DNA from: an uncultured Blautia sp.
GTDB lineage: Bacteria > Bacillota > Clostridia > Lachnospirales > Lachnospiraceae
Assembly (NCBI GenBank): GCA_934408705.1
Contig: CAKRVL010000003.1
Span: forward strand, 1 to 64,000
Length of the DNA stretch: 64,000 nt
Direction: 5' to 3'
In this document: in pieces, positions 43,475-52,928 of the stretch
Layout of the letters: each line of letters opens with the position of its first letter
Position numbering within the stretch: position 1 is the first letter of the stretch
Notes under the pieces: model-generated
Told to the model about the DNA's origin: nothing
Seen by the model: the letters and a program-made list of their open reading frames with translations, nothing else
Databases searched by the model: none
Translations under genes and position numbers: made by a program

Positions 43475-46051
43475 TCACTTTCTCAACACAGACGCAGATG
43501 CTTTATATTTGCTTTTCACCACGCCTGAAGGCTCTTTCACATAAGCGCGCACATAATAGCGGTATTTGGTTCCTTTTTTCACCTTGCGGTCTGTCCAGGA
43601 TGAGGTTTTCCCCTTCTTAATGGTAGCTGCCAGCTTGTATTTCCCGCTTCCCGTCTTCCTGTAAATATAGTAGCCATCGCATTTCTTCTGTGCCTTCCAC
43701 TTCACTCTCAGACCTTTCTTTACATTGCACACAGAAGAAATCGTCTGCCTGCCAGGTGCTGACTTATATTTTCCACCGGACTTATAGCTGCTTGCAACAG
43801 TCTTTCCATTCACAGTACAATATGCTCTTACTGTATACTCATACACTGTGGATGTGCTGATTTTTTTATCCTTATAGGAGGTTACTGCTGGTTTCTTTAT
43901 AGTAGCAAGCCTGTTCCACTTGCCGGAGGCTGTCTTACGATAAACCACATAACCGGCTGCTCCGGAAATTTTATTCCAGGTCACTGTATTATAGCCGCTT
44001 GAAGAAACCTTAACAGACACAGATGGTGTGGAAAGTGCGGTCTTCACTGTAACAGCATCTGTATAATCTGAGTATTTCGGGGTACCATTTACCATGCTGT
44101 ATACACGGAGCCTGTAGGCGTAGGTAATACCAGGCTGAACCTTGGTATCTGTCCAGGAATCTGAGGACCAGGACAGAGTTGCCATCTTCTGGTATTCACC
44201 ACCGGAGGCCTTTCTGTAAATCTGATACCCGGTAACTCCAGATACCTTATTCCAGGTAAGCCCCACCTGATCATACCCTTTAGCTGCAGCCTGAAGAGAC
44301 GCTGGCTTCTCTACACTTATATCGCTGCTAAGAGTTCTGGTATGTGCCTTGATCCTGGCGCATGCCTTGGAGCTTGTCTGGGAAAAATCACTCCATCCGT
44401 TATTCTCATGATAACAAAAGCTCTGTTTCTCCCTTAATCCGGCATAAAACTCTACCCAGTCATATGCACTGTCTGTCTCACACAGATATTCTACCGTACC
44501 AGATCCGATATTGGTAATTACCACAGAATATAAGGTTCCGCTCATCAGGTTAACCTCCGGCACCTGAACTGTGGAGATTCCTGCATGCTCCTGGTAAAAT
44601 GTCACCGGCGAGCTGTACGCAGGCGTTCCGCTTACCGGATTGCCCGGATCAGTCAGATTCGTATAAATCTGAATACTGTAGCTTCCTCCATCCGTATAGG
44701 TAGCAAGAACCACCTCGCCCAATGCTTCACCTTTTCCCCCTCCTGCTTTTGCCTGAAAAACATTGGCAACAGAAGAAATTCCTCCATTTCCTGAAGGATA
44801 CAGCTTCAGCTTGCTAAGCGCACTGGAGCCATCATAAAAATAATTATTATAATATTGGGGACTTGTAATAGCTTCTGCTGCTACAAGATTATAATTTCCC
44901 TTATTCTCGTAGGAGATATAAAAATATCCATTATCTCCCCAGTCTTCTCCCCAGCTGTTTCTGGCTATCCAGGCCCCATCTGAGGTGACTTCGCTGGCTG
45001 CATTAAAATTATCCCTGGAATAATTATCATCCCAGCCAACCAGAGTAATGGCATGATTTACACTCGTTCCCCTGGGATAGCTATAAGCACAGGTATAAGG
45101 ATTATAATAAATGTCATACATTCCAAAGGACATGGAAACTGAGCCATATTCCGAAATCAGATTCTTAATATTACTTACAGAATAGGAAGAAAACGCTGCA
45201 TTCTCCAGGTATGCGGCAGTCGTATATGCCATCCCGGAGGCCGGAACATTATCTGAATCCAGAGTATGATCTGCATTTGTCTCATATGGGACCTGCGATT
45301 CCAGTGCCATACCGCTCCAGGTACTTAGGAAAATTGCTGCCAGAGTCTGGTTTCCACCTTCTCTGTAGGAATGAAGAACTACATTCCTGTCACTGGCTGT
45401 GTTTCCAAGAGGATCATTCTGCCGGTTGGCAAAGAAATATGCCAGATGCTCTTCGGACAGATCAAACACTCCTGCTCCAGCTCTCAAAAATGATATTTCC
45501 AGATTCGATGCCAGTGTATATGCCCAGCACATATTAGAAGGCTTCTGATTCCTTACCGGTATGGAAAGGCTGCCTCTCGGATCATATTTCGCAGGATAGG
45601 AGGCCGCTCTTGCAGCGCCCACACTTCCTGTATCACCGTTTCCATTTCCGGATGGAGGATCCACATAGCTTATGGACTGCAGCTCCCTGATCGGCTCCAG
45701 CTGCGCCTGAATCTCCTCTTCACTAAGGGAAGCCTCATCATCAGCAGCCTCATCCTGTAAGGGATCCGGATCCCCGGGGTCCAGACTGCCAAATCCAGCA
45801 GACTGATCCTGGATTTCTTCCGGACTGCCATCAGAAAAACCATCTGGCTCATCAGTCTCCCCATCTGTCATATCCACAATCCCGTTCTCATTTGTTTCAC
45901 CATCTGAATCAGCGAACTCCGCTTCTGCCTCAAAGCCTTCCACATCAGCAGCGCTTACAGGCTGAACAGGCAATTGGGTAAAAATCAATGACTGGGCAAT
46001 CAGCACGCTTGCAATGCCTTTTTTTATTAATTTTCTATATTTCATATTCAT
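43475..46051 (-). CDS. Secreted papain-like (C1) protease with C-terminal FN3-like repeats
   Basis: 858 residues. A signal peptide (about 1-35, ending near VSAAD) is followed by an Asp/Glu-rich linker (35-125), a C1A peptidase domain with Gln169 and Cys175 (NQKPSNMCWAY), His (VNHAITLVGWDD) and Asn (ARNSWGEDWG), a beta-rich domain, and three fibronectin-type modules from about residue 590 (GYQIYRKASG, GYVVYRKTASG, GYYIYRKTGSG). The C-terminus is very basic, possibly wall-binding. No sortase motif. The ATG overlaps the hisC stop (ATGA), with only a weak binding site, so it seems coupled to hisC. Confidence 0.87.
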   Translation of the reverse strand: MNMKYRKLIKKGIASVLIAQSLIFTQLPVQPVSAADVEGFEAEAEFADSDGETNENGIVDMTDGETDEPDGFSDGSPEEIQDQSAGFGSLDPGDPDPLQDEAADDEASLSEEEIQAQLEPIRELQSISYVDPPSGNGNGDTGSVGAARAASYPAKYDPRGSLSIPVRNQKPSNMCWAYTLASNLEISFLRAGAGVFDLSEEHLAYFFANRQNDPLGNTASDRNVVLHSYREGGNQTLAAIFLSTWSGMALESQVPYETNADHTLDSDNVPASGMAYTTAAYLENAAFSSYSVSNIKNLISEYGSVSMSFGMYDIYYNPYTCAYSYPRGTSVNHAITLVGWDDNYSRDNFNAASEVTSDGAWIARNSWGEDWGDNGYFYISYENKGNYNLVAAEAITSPQYYNNYFYDGSSALSKLKLYPSGNGGISSVANVFQAKAGGGKGEALGEVVLATYTDGGSYSIQIYTNLTDPGNPVSGTPAYSSPVTFYQEHAGISTVQVPEVNLMSGTLYSVVITNIGSGTVEYLCETDSAYDWVEFYAGLREKQSFCYHENNGWSDFSQTSSKACARIKAHTRTLSSDISVEKPASLQAAAKGYDQVGLTWNKVSGVTGYQIYRKASGGEYQKMATLSWSSDSWTDTKVQPGITYAYRLRVYSMVNGTPKYSDYTDAVTVKTALSTPSVSVKVSSSGYNTVTWNKISGAAGYVVYRKTASGKWNRLATIKKPAVTSYKDKKISTSTVYEYTVRAYCTVNGKTVASSYKSGGKYKSAPGRQTISSVCNVKKGLRVKWKAQKKCDGYYIYRKTGSGKYKLAATIKKGKTSSWTDRKVKKGTKYRYYVRAYVKEPSGVVKSKYKASASVLRK

Positions 46052-47112
46052 TCTCGATTTTTCAAATATTTTTTAAGGAAGCCAATCAGCCTCTCCATTT
46101 CTTCCTGAGTACCGATTGTAATACGCAAGTAATTATCAATACGTGGCTTCGGAAAGTATCTTACATAAATATGCTCCTGACGAAGAACTTCAAAAAGCTC
46201 CTTAGCCGGGCAGCTGCTGTGCGCAGCAAAAATAAAGTTGGTTCTGGAATCCGGGAAAGTAAAGCCTAAAGCAGTCAGTTCTCTCTTGGTCCATTCTCTG
46301 GATGCAATAATTTTTTCACAGGTCGCTGTAAAATATTCCTTATCTGAAATAGCCGCCACACCGGTTGCAAGGGTAGTACGATTCATTGTATATGAGTTGA
46401 AGGAATATTTCACATCATTCAGAAATCTGATCAGCTGCGGATTACCACAGGCAAAGCCAATACGCATTCCTGCCATGGATCGGGACTTGGAAAAGGTCTG
46501 GACTACCAGAAGATTATCGTATTTATCCAGTAATTCCACTGCAGATCTGGCTCCGAAATCCACATAGGCTTCATCTACGATCACGATCACATCCGGATTA
46601 TGCTGCAGGATTTCCTCTATATCAGCAAGAGGGAGCTCCACTCCTGTAGGAGCATTTGGATTAGGGAAAATGATTCCACCATTTTCTCCGAAGTAATCTT
46701 CCTTACGAATACAAAAATTCTCGTCCAGAGCTCTACACTTATATGGGATTCTGAAAAGATCAGCCCATACGTCATAAAAAGAATATGTGATATCCGGAAA
46801 AAGAATTGGTTTTCCTGAATTAAAGAAAGTGAGGAAGCTCATAGCAAGCACATCATCTGATCCAACTCCTACAAATACCTGCTCATCCTTCAAGCCATAA
46901 TTCTGTGCAATAGCGTGAACCAGATCACCGGCTGTAGGATCCGGGTAAAGACGGAGCGTATCTGGCTGAAGCTCATGTAATGCTTTCTCTACGCCTGGTG
47001 CAGGGGGATATGGGTTCTCGTTGGTATTCAGCTTGATCATGTCAGGCTGGTTCGGCTGCTCGCCTGGTGTATAAGGTACTACTTTACGAATATTTGCTTC
47101 CCATGTATTCAT
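46048..47112 (-). CDS. hisC: Histidinol-phosphate aminotransferase
   Basis: 354 residues of the fold type I aminotransferase family, HisC branch. The start LNTNENPYPP substrate motif, ANAPTG-like NPNAPTG, DEAYVDF, the PLP-lysine region SKSRSMAGMRIG and the C-terminal RITIGTQEEM are all present. It converts imidazole-acetol phosphate to histidinol phosphate and can act on aromatic amino acids. No other his genes are near. The next gene is a secreted protease in overlapping frame. Confidence 0.93.
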   Translation of the reverse strand: MNTWEANIRKVVPYTPGEQPNQPDMIKLNTNENPYPPAPGVEKALHELQPDTLRLYPDPTAGDLVHAIAQNYGLKDEQVFVGVGSDDVLAMSFLTFFNSGKPILFPDITYSFYDVWADLFRIPYKCRALDENFCIRKEDYFGENGGIIFPNPNAPTGVELPLADIEEILQHNPDVIVIVDEAYVDFGARSAVELLDKYDNLLVVQTFSKSRSMAGMRIGFACGNPQLIRFLNDVKYSFNSYTMNRTTLATGVAAISDKEYFTATCEKIIASREWTKRELTALGFTFPDSRTNFIFAAHSSCPAKELFEVLRQEHIYVRYFPKPRIDNYLRITIGTQEEMERLIGFLKKYLKNRE

Positions 47113-47191
47113 TTCAGTCCATCCTCGCTTCTTCGTATTTTTAATTATAGTTATCCTTTAAAATAATTTGTAGTATGCATATTTCTGCATA

Positions 47192-47220
47192 ATTATAACT
47201 ATTGTACGTTTTTCTGTAAT
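47192..47220 (-). promoter_or_regulatory. Promoter of hisC
   Basis: ATTACA (47215-47220), 17 bases, TATAAT (47192-47197) on the minus strand, about 80 bases before the start. Confidence 0.5.
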
Positions 47221-47261
47221 ATTTGTCAAATTCCGTTATTCGCAGAAACAAAGTTATGGAA

Positions 47262-47327
47262 AATAAAAATGCCCCTTCCAGGCAGCAAGTCTATGGTACT
47301 TCACTTGTCAGCCGGAAAGGGAGCATA
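47262..47327 (-). terminator. Terminator of mgtE
   Basis: Long imperfect stem from ATGCTCCCTTTCCGGC to GCCTGGAAGGGGCAT, then TTTTTATTTTC on the minus strand. Confidence 0.75.
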
Positions 47328-47373
47328 TTTTAAATATTATTTGTAAAGCGTTCAAAAATTTCTATATAACTTT

Positions 47374-48768
47374 TTATCCTGCCAGATGCAGCACTCCAAT
47401 CAGGAATACCCATCCAAGACCATAGTAAGTCACAACAGCAACAAGGTCGTTGATTGTTGTGATCAGGGGACCTGACGCAACCGCCGGGTCAACACCAACC
47501 TTCTTAAAGAATAACGGGATACAGGTTCCCACTGCACTTGATATGAGCATTGCCAGAAGAAGGGCAATTCCGATACAGCCAGAAACTGCGTATGCAAATA
47601 CCAGCGTTTTTCCCTTGAAAAGATAAATATAAAGTCCAATAAGTGCGAATGAAAGGATTCCAAGCAATGCACCGTTGCAAAGACCAATTCGCATTTCCTT
47701 AAATACAAGCTCCAGCTTCTGTCTGCCCGTAAGAGACTCGTCCATCAGCACACGGATGGTAACAGCCAGGGACTGTGTACCAACGTTACCAGCCATGTCC
47801 AATATAAGGGACTGGAACGCCATAATAATAGGCAACTGAGTTACTACATTCTCGAATACGCCAACCACAGAGGATACCACCATACCAAGTCCAAGAAGAA
47901 CGATCAGCCATGGCATACGTTTCTTCATACTCTCTTTCAGTGGCTCCTGCAGATCCTCCTCTGCGGTAAGACCAGCCAGCATGGCGTAATCCTCTCCCAT
48001 CTCATCATCCACCAGATCGATGATATTGGAAGATGTGATAACACCTAAAAGGCGGTTATCATTATCCAGAACCGGAATAGAATCCTCGGAATATGCTTTC
48101 AGCTCTTCGATACAGTCGTCAATATCCTCCTCTGCATATACATAGGGATAGGAGGTTGCCACCAGATCATCCAGCACTCTGTCCTGTCTTGCAATGATCA
48201 GATCCTTCAGATCAATAGCTCCATAAAATTTCTGTGATTCCGTTACTACAAAGATTGTAGAAATATTATCATTTCTGGCAGCCTGCTCAACCAGACTGCT
48301 CATAGCCTGCTTTACTGTAAGATTCTCACGAATGATGATACAGTTAGTAGTCATACGGCTACCGATCTCATCCTCATCAAAGGAAGCAATCATCTCGATA
48401 TCATGACGGACATCATCATCCATTAATTCTACCAGAATTTTCTTCTTAGCCTTATCTATTTTGTGGAGAACCTCCACAAGGGCATCTGTCTCCATGCGTG
48501 AAAGAATAGCTGCACCTTTTTTTACATCCATCTCTTTCACATATTCCGCTGCGTTATCTGAGTCTGTATACTCAAATATATCGGACAGCATATTTAAGTC
48601 CAGAATACGGTACAGTTTGTAGCGTTCCTGAACAGTCAACCGTGGCATTGCATCCGCAATATCATTGGCATGAAAATCCCCCAGCTTGTCACTCATAGCT
48701 GCCGGAGAGGTATTACTTCTTACTACAGCCAGAATATCCTGGGTGTAGTCCTGCACTCTTTTCTCCAT
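47374..48768 (-). CDS. mgtE: Magnesium transporter MgtE
   Basis: 464 residues from the ATG at 48768, which has GGAG eight bases upstream; the longer frame to 48891 reads through the leader. The MgtE N domain (superhelical, about 20-125) and two CBS domains (about 130-255) sense cytoplasmic magnesium, followed by a linker helix and five membrane helices with the conserved PIIMAFQSLILDMAGNVGTQS pore region (full motif at about 335-355). It imports Mg2+. A long structured leader lies upstream. Confidence 0.95.
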   Translation of the reverse strand: MEKRVQDYTQDILAVVRSNTSPAAMSDKLGDFHANDIADAMPRLTVQERYKLYRILDLNMLSDIFEYTDSDNAAEYVKEMDVKKGAAILSRMETDALVEVLHKIDKAKKKILVELMDDDVRHDIEMIASFDEDEIGSRMTTNCIIIRENLTVKQAMSSLVEQAARNDNISTIFVVTESQKFYGAIDLKDLIIARQDRVLDDLVATSYPYVYAEEDIDDCIEELKAYSEDSIPVLDNDNRLLGVITSSNIIDLVDDEMGEDYAMLAGLTAEEDLQEPLKESMKKRMPWLIVLLGLGMVVSSVVGVFENVVTQLPIIMAFQSLILDMAGNVGTQSLAVTIRVLMDESLTGRQKLELVFKEMRIGLCNGALLGILSFALIGLYIYLFKGKTLVFAYAVSGCIGIALLLAMLISSAVGTCIPLFFKKVGVDPAVASGPLITTINDLVAVVTYYGLGWVFLIGVLHLAG

Positions 48769-48951
48769 CCTGCTTTCTCCAATCTGATAATAAAATATTT
48801 CTTCCCTTTCAGGGAATATTGGATCCCACACAGGGCATATGAAGTAATCCAGATATAGTTTTATCTGGATCATACACAAATATACGCACAAAAAAGGGTA
48901 GAATAATCATGATAAGTCCCTTTATTCGTACAGTAAAATTCTTGTGGATAT

Positions 48952-49064
48952 CATAGGATTGAAAAAAGAAATGAAATCAGTAAGCACACACTGCGCCCAT
49001 TTATAAGAAAGAAAAAACAGAATGGGTACAATGCTCATCTGTCATTTCGTTTTTCCATCCTATG
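48952..49064 (-). promoter_or_regulatory. Structured leader of mgtE: long stem
   Basis: On the minus strand the 23 bases starting CATAGGATGGAAAAACG pair with the 23 ending CAATCCTATG, with two mismatches. Inside, CAG/CTG, AGCA/TGCT and CCCATT/AATGGG extend the fold. The same CCCATT is needed by the alternative terminator at 49012-49104, so the two structures exclude each other. This is the logic of a riboswitch or attenuator. It does not match the M-box, the usual Mg2+ riboswitch of mgtE, in any block I could find. Confidence 0.6.
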
Positions 49065-49104
49065 CAACTACTTCGCCCATGAGAATCGCAACTATCCATT
49101 CTGT
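49012..49104 (-). terminator. Alternative terminator in the mgtE leader
   Basis: ACAGAATGG (49096-49104) pairs with CCATTCTGT (49017-49025), followed directly by six T on the minus strand. The loop of about 70 bases contains the 5' arm of the long stem at 48952-49064. Confidence 0.6.
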
Positions 49105-49158
49105 TCACCTGCCTTTGATTTTAGATTTTGTGGGAGCATATCATGTTCCCCACAGGTC

Positions 49159-49187
49159 ATTCTAACTGCTTTTATGCAAAAAAGCAA
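49159..49187 (-). promoter_or_regulatory. Promoter of mgtE
   Basis: TTGCTT (49182-49187), 17 bases, TAGAAT (49159-49164) on the minus strand. It implies an untranslated leader of about 380 bases, which begins with a small GTGGG/CCCAC hairpin (49131-49154). Confidence 0.6.
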
Positions 49188-49280
49188 TTCTTATTTTGCT
49201 ATTTATTTAATTTTTCACCTGATTTTTTCGGTTTTCTTTCCATTTCTTTACATAGCGATCATTTTCCTATGGCTGGATAG

Positions 49281-49307
49281 AAAAAGCGAGACGGCAAAAG
49301 CCGTCTC
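49281..49307 (-). terminator. Terminator of the phospholipase D gene
   Basis: GAGACGGC/GCCGTCTC eight-pair stem with AAAA loop, then GCTTTTTC on the minus strand. Confidence 0.85.
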
Positions 49308-49329
49308 AAAAAAGTCAACACGTTATAAA

Positions 49330-50793
49330 TTACAACAACTGTCTCAAAGGTCTTATGATCACTCTCAGCATTTCGTAAAACAGTTTTTTCTTCCTGGTCA
49401 GAATTTTTTTCTCATATAGGCTTCCTTCTGTTTCCTGACCGGAGGATAATACTTCTTTACTTTTTTTCATATAAATGTTTTCAGTTTCCTGAATCTGGTC
49501 GTTTAACTCCTGACTGTCAATTACCAGCATTAATTCTGTATCCAAATATGTACTTCGCATATCCAGGTTATAGGATCCAACCACAGATAACCTGTCATCT
49601 ATCAGAACTGCTTTCGTATGTACTGCATGCTCATTCATAAGCTCGTACACATCTGCACCTGTTTTCAGGATTTTCTTCTTCTGATTCAGGTAATCGGTGC
49701 ATCCCCAGGGGTTGGAGCCTTTCTCAACTGCATTGAGGACAATCTGCAGCTTGGCATGAGATGCTATTTCTCTTAGTGTATCATACATATAGCCGTTGCA
49801 GATCACATATGGAGTCTGAATAGTCACATTGTCTGCGTCCTGTGCCAAATAGTGGATTGTCTGGAGTACCAGAGGCGCCTTTGGTCCGTCCTGGGTTCCG
49901 TTATTGATAAGGGTGATTTTGTTTGCAGGAATCGTATCTTTTTCCCAGAAACTATACGCTTCAATATCTGGATATTTCTCTTTCAGAGCAGCGTAACGCG
50001 TTTCTAAAGACTGGCACTGTTTTTCGTACTTTGACAGATTTTCTTGTATTTCGTCTGCCGCCTCTTCTGACACAGAAATTTCTGAACTATTCTTTTTTCT
50101 TCCACCCTTTAATTTCACGCAATCTTCATTCCAGATCTGCCCGAAATATGCTTCCAGCTCCTGCAGGGATTCTCCCTGACCTTTCGTGGTATCATACACC
50201 AGAATATCCCGGTCCATATTGATACCGGTGGTTTTATCCCCCAGGAAAATATCATTACTATTCCGGCCGCCAAGCAGATACATTTCATTGTCTACAATAA
50301 GATATTTATCATGCATTCGATAATTTACCCGGAACAGACTGGCAGGTGTTATGGGATTGTATACGCCTACCTGCACATTTTCTCTTGCCACCAGTGCCTG
50401 GAATTCCTTGCTTTTGTTCAGAAACAGCTGCTGGTAAATGCCATCAATCAATAACTGGATTTTCACACCTTTTTCTGCCGCATTATTTAATGCTGCTAAA
50501 AGATCTGTACCACTGTCATCAGCCCGCAGATCAAAGGTTGACAGCACAATACTCTTCTTCGCAGCTTCAATCATCCGCAAGCGCCACAAAAGAGCTTCTT
50601 CGTTATCGTCAATACAGCGTATTCTTTCCACTCCAGGGGTATCTGAAGTAAACGCTGTCTGTTTCAGTTTTTCTTCATATTCTACGTCCGGCTTTTTGCA
50701 ATATAATGGCAGGAAAACATTTGCCAGAACTACAATAAGAAGCAGGCACAGGAATATTTTCCAGATTCGTTTTAGGATTTTCTTTTTGTTCAT
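49330..50793 (-). CDS. Phospholipase D family protein (cardiolipin synthase-like)
   Basis: 487 residues. One N-terminal membrane segment (about 10-28) is followed by two PLD phosphodiesterase domains with complete HKD motifs: MHDKYLIVDNE..GGRNSND near residue 160 and VHTKAVLIDDR..GSYNLD near 390. It may condense phosphatidylglycerol into cardiolipin or hydrolyse phospholipids or a surface polymer. It lacks the two-helix N-terminus of classical Cls, so the assignment stays at family level. Confidence 0.85.
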   Translation of the reverse strand: MNKKKILKRIWKIFLCLLLIVVLANVFLPLYCKKPDVEYEEKLKQTAFTSDTPGVERIRCIDDNEEALLWRLRMIEAAKKSIVLSTFDLRADDSGTDLLAALNNAAEKGVKIQLLIDGIYQQLFLNKSKEFQALVARENVQVGVYNPITPASLFRVNYRMHDKYLIVDNEMYLLGGRNSNDIFLGDKTTGINMDRDILVYDTTKGQGESLQELEAYFGQIWNEDCVKLKGGRKKNSSEISVSEEAADEIQENLSKYEKQCQSLETRYAALKEKYPDIEAYSFWEKDTIPANKITLINNGTQDGPKAPLVLQTIHYLAQDADNVTIQTPYVICNGYMYDTLREIASHAKLQIVLNAVEKGSNPWGCTDYLNQKKKILKTGADVYELMNEHAVHTKAVLIDDRLSVVGSYNLDMRSTYLDTELMLVIDSQELNDQIQETENIYMKKSKEVLSSGQETEGSLYEKKILTRKKKLFYEMLRVIIRPLRQLL

Positions 50794-50891
50794 ATTTTTT
50801 CCTTGTACTGATATTTTCTATATCCTTTTATAATATATTCACACACGGCTTTCGTCAATAAGTCAAAGGGATATTATAAGAACTCTGCTAC

Positions 50892-50947
50892 TTGACATTT
50901 AACCGTATTATCATTATAATTACCACTGATAATTAACAGTGGTAATT
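50892..50947 (+). promoter_or_regulatory. Promoter and palindromic operator of the MarR-MATE operon
   Basis: Perfect sigma-A promoter: TTGACA (50892-50897), 17 bases, TATAAT (50915-50920). A perfect inverted repeat AATTACCACTG-N8-CAGTGGTAATT (50918-50947) overlaps the -10 and the start site. This is where a MarR autorepressor would bind. Confidence 0.9.
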
Positions 50948-50971
50948 ATTTTTTTGTAAGGAGAAACATAC

Positions 50972-51424
50972 ATGGACATTGAACTTATCAAGCGTATGAT
51001 GGATGCCTGTTATCAGGGCAAGCGAATCCGGGATATGCTTCCGCCTCTTCCGGATGGAGTTGCATCTTCTTATATTCAGTATCTGGATGTAATTGAAAAG
51101 CTGGAAAAACAGGGAATTCAAGTGAAGCTATCAGATGTAAGTGACGCTCTTTCCCTTCCTCGTCCCGGTGTAACTCGTACAGTGAAGGACATGGAAGCCA
51201 AAGGCTATGTGAAAAAGTTTGCATCCGCCGAGGACGGCCGGGTTACCTACCTAACTGTCACAGAAGCCGGAAAAGCTATTTCAGATAAGTACAATAAACA
51301 GTACTTTACTATTCTATCCGGTTATGTGGACAGTATTCCCGAGGAGGACATTCTGTGCACCATACGGACCATGGAGAAATTTTACAAAATTATGTGCGAA
51401 AGGAGAATTGACCTTGACAAATGA
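50972..51424 (+). CDS. MarR-family transcriptional regulator
   Basis: 150 residues with a winged helix-turn-helix (about 50-105: VKLSDVSDALSLPRPGVTRTVKDMEAKG region, wing EDGRVTYLTVTEAG). Such regulators repress their own operon until a drug or phenolic ligand binds. AAGGAG precedes the ATG. The efflux pump gene starts inside its 3' end, and the palindrome at the promoter supports autoregulation. Confidence 0.92.
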   Translation: MDIELIKRMMDACYQGKRIRDMLPPLPDGVASSYIQYLDVIEKLEKQGIQVKLSDVSDALSLPRPGVTRTVKDMEAKGYVKKFASAEDGRVTYLTVTEAGKAISDKYNKQYFTILSGYVDSIPEEDILCTIRTMEKFYKIMCERRIDLDK

Positions 51425-52757
51425 AAAGAATGACTTTACCCAGGGAAGCATTCTGAAAAAGCTTGCCCTTTTTATGCTGCCAATTCTTGGTGCCCTTGTA
51501 CTGCAGGCCGCATATGGTGCCGTAGACCTTCTGGTAGTTGGACGTTTCGGCTCTACATCCGGACTGTCTGCTGTTTCTACCGGAAGCCAGGTACTGAACC
51601 TTGTTACTTTTGTGGTAACACAGTTTGCTATGGGAATCACAGTCCTCATAGCCCGTTATCTTGGCGAAAAGAAGCCTGAACGGATTGGCTCTGTTATTGG
51701 CGGTGCAGCAGTTGTTTTTACTATTATCTCTGCCATACTTTTTATTGTAATGATTGCTTTCGCCCACCCCATTTCCGTACTTATGCAGGCTCCTGCTGAA
51801 GCAGTTTCACTTACCACAAGCTATGTAAGAATATGTGGAAGCGGTATTTTCTTCATCGTTGCCTATAACCTGCTCGCTGCTATTTTCCGTGGGCTGGGTG
51901 ACAGTAAATCACCGCTTCTATTCGTTCTGGTAGCATGTATTGTGAACATTTTCGGAGATTTATTTCTGGTTGCAGGACTTCATCTTGATGCCGCCGGCGC
52001 AGCTCTCGCTACAGTTTTCGCACAGGCGATCAGTGTAGTATGTGCGATCGTCATCCTGCTGAAAAAGAAGCTGCCCTTTTCCATCAAAAAATCCGACTTC
52101 CGTTTTAATTCCCAATGTAAAAGGTTTCTGGGAATCGGACTGCCCCTGGCTCTCCAGGAATTTCTTACCCAGATGTCCTTTCTGGCACTTTGTGCATTTG
52201 TAAACAGATTGGGGCTGGAAGCCTCCTCCGGATATGGGGTTGCCTGCAAAATAGTAAACTTTGCCATGCTGATTCCAAGCGCACTGATGCAGTCCATGGC
52301 ATCCTTCGTTTCCCAGAACGTAGGCGCAGGAAAGCCAAAGCGTGCAAAGCAGTCTATGTTCACCGGAATCGAAGTCGGACTGCTATTCGGATGTCTGGTT
52401 TTTGTTCTGGTTCTATTGAGGGGTGACGTGCTTGCCAGCCTGTTCTCAACTGATGCCGCTGTTATACAGAAGGGCTTTGATTATCTGAAGGGCTTCGCTC
52501 CTGAAACAATTTTAACAGCGATTATGTTCAGTATGGTAGGTTATTTTAACGGAAATAATCAGACCTTGTGGGTTATGTTCCAGGGGTTATTTCAGACACT
52601 TCTGGTACGTCTTCCAATGTCATATTATATGAGCATTCAGCCTGATGCCAGCCTGACAAAAATTGGCCTGGCGGCACCCACTTCCACACTGGTAGGAATT
52701 TTGCTGAATACGGTTTTCTTTCATTACTTCAACAAAAAAATCAGAAATAAATCATGA
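51414..52757 (+). CDS. MATE-family multidrug efflux transporter
   Basis: 447 residues from a TTG at 51414, which has AGGAG eight bases upstream; the first in-frame ATG before it (51324) lies deep inside marR and is unlikely. Twelve membrane helices in two halves and motifs such as QAAYGAVDLLVVGRFG identify the MATE (NorM/DinF-like) family, which exports drugs or metabolites in exchange for Na+ or H+. It overlaps marR by eleven bases, so translation is coupled. Confidence 0.92.
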   Translation: MTNEKNDFTQGSILKKLALFMLPILGALVLQAAYGAVDLLVVGRFGSTSGLSAVSTGSQVLNLVTFVVTQFAMGITVLIARYLGEKKPERIGSVIGGAAVVFTIISAILFIVMIAFAHPISVLMQAPAEAVSLTTSYVRICGSGIFFIVAYNLLAAIFRGLGDSKSPLLFVLVACIVNIFGDLFLVAGLHLDAAGAALATVFAQAISVVCAIVILLKKKLPFSIKKSDFRFNSQCKRFLGIGLPLALQEFLTQMSFLALCAFVNRLGLEASSGYGVACKIVNFAMLIPSALMQSMASFVSQNVGAGKPKRAKQSMFTGIEVGLLFGCLVFVLVLLRGDVLASLFSTDAAVIQKGFDYLKGFAPETILTAIMFSMVGYFNGNNQTLWVMFQGLFQTLLVRLPMSYYMSIQPDASLTKIGLAAPTSTLVGILLNTVFFHYFNKKIRNKS

Positions 52758-52766
52758 TTCCAAAAA

Positions 52767-52800
52767 TGGCTGACAGTTTTGAGCTGCCAGCTATTTTTTT
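52767..52800 (+). terminator. Terminator of the MarR-MATE operon
   Basis: TGGCTGACAG pairs with CTGCCAGCTA (one mismatch, one wobble) and is followed by seven T. Confidence 0.75.
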
Positions 52801-52851
52801 AATTTGGTTACAATATAGTTTTATTTCACCAATAAATTTACTCATAATCTA

Positions 52852-52910
52852 TTGACAACTTAAGAAAATAAATATATAATTTCAAATATAATAACAGTAA
52901 TCATTATTAT
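52852..52910 (+). promoter_or_regulatory. Promoter and inverted repeat of the rubredoxin gene
   Basis: TTGACA (52852-52857), 17 bases, TATAAT (52875-52880), a consensus promoter. ATAATAA-N9-TTATTAT (52888-52910) lies after the start site and resembles Fur/PerR-type boxes loosely. Confidence 0.7.
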
Positions 52911-52928
52911 TTTAAGGAGGATTTAATC

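Noticed and set aside
48952-49187. M-box magnesium riboswitch in front of mgtE
   Set aside because: The conserved M-box blocks were not found on either strand, although the gene is a typical M-box target.
49174-49419. Plus-strand hydrophobic 81-residue frame
   Set aside because: No ribosome binding site; it overlaps the mgtE promoter, the phospholipase D terminator and the end of that gene.
51324-51413. Longer MATE start at the ATG at 51324
   Set aside because: It would overlap about 100 bases of marR and lacks a ribosome binding site; the TTG at 51414 has AGGAG at ideal spacing.
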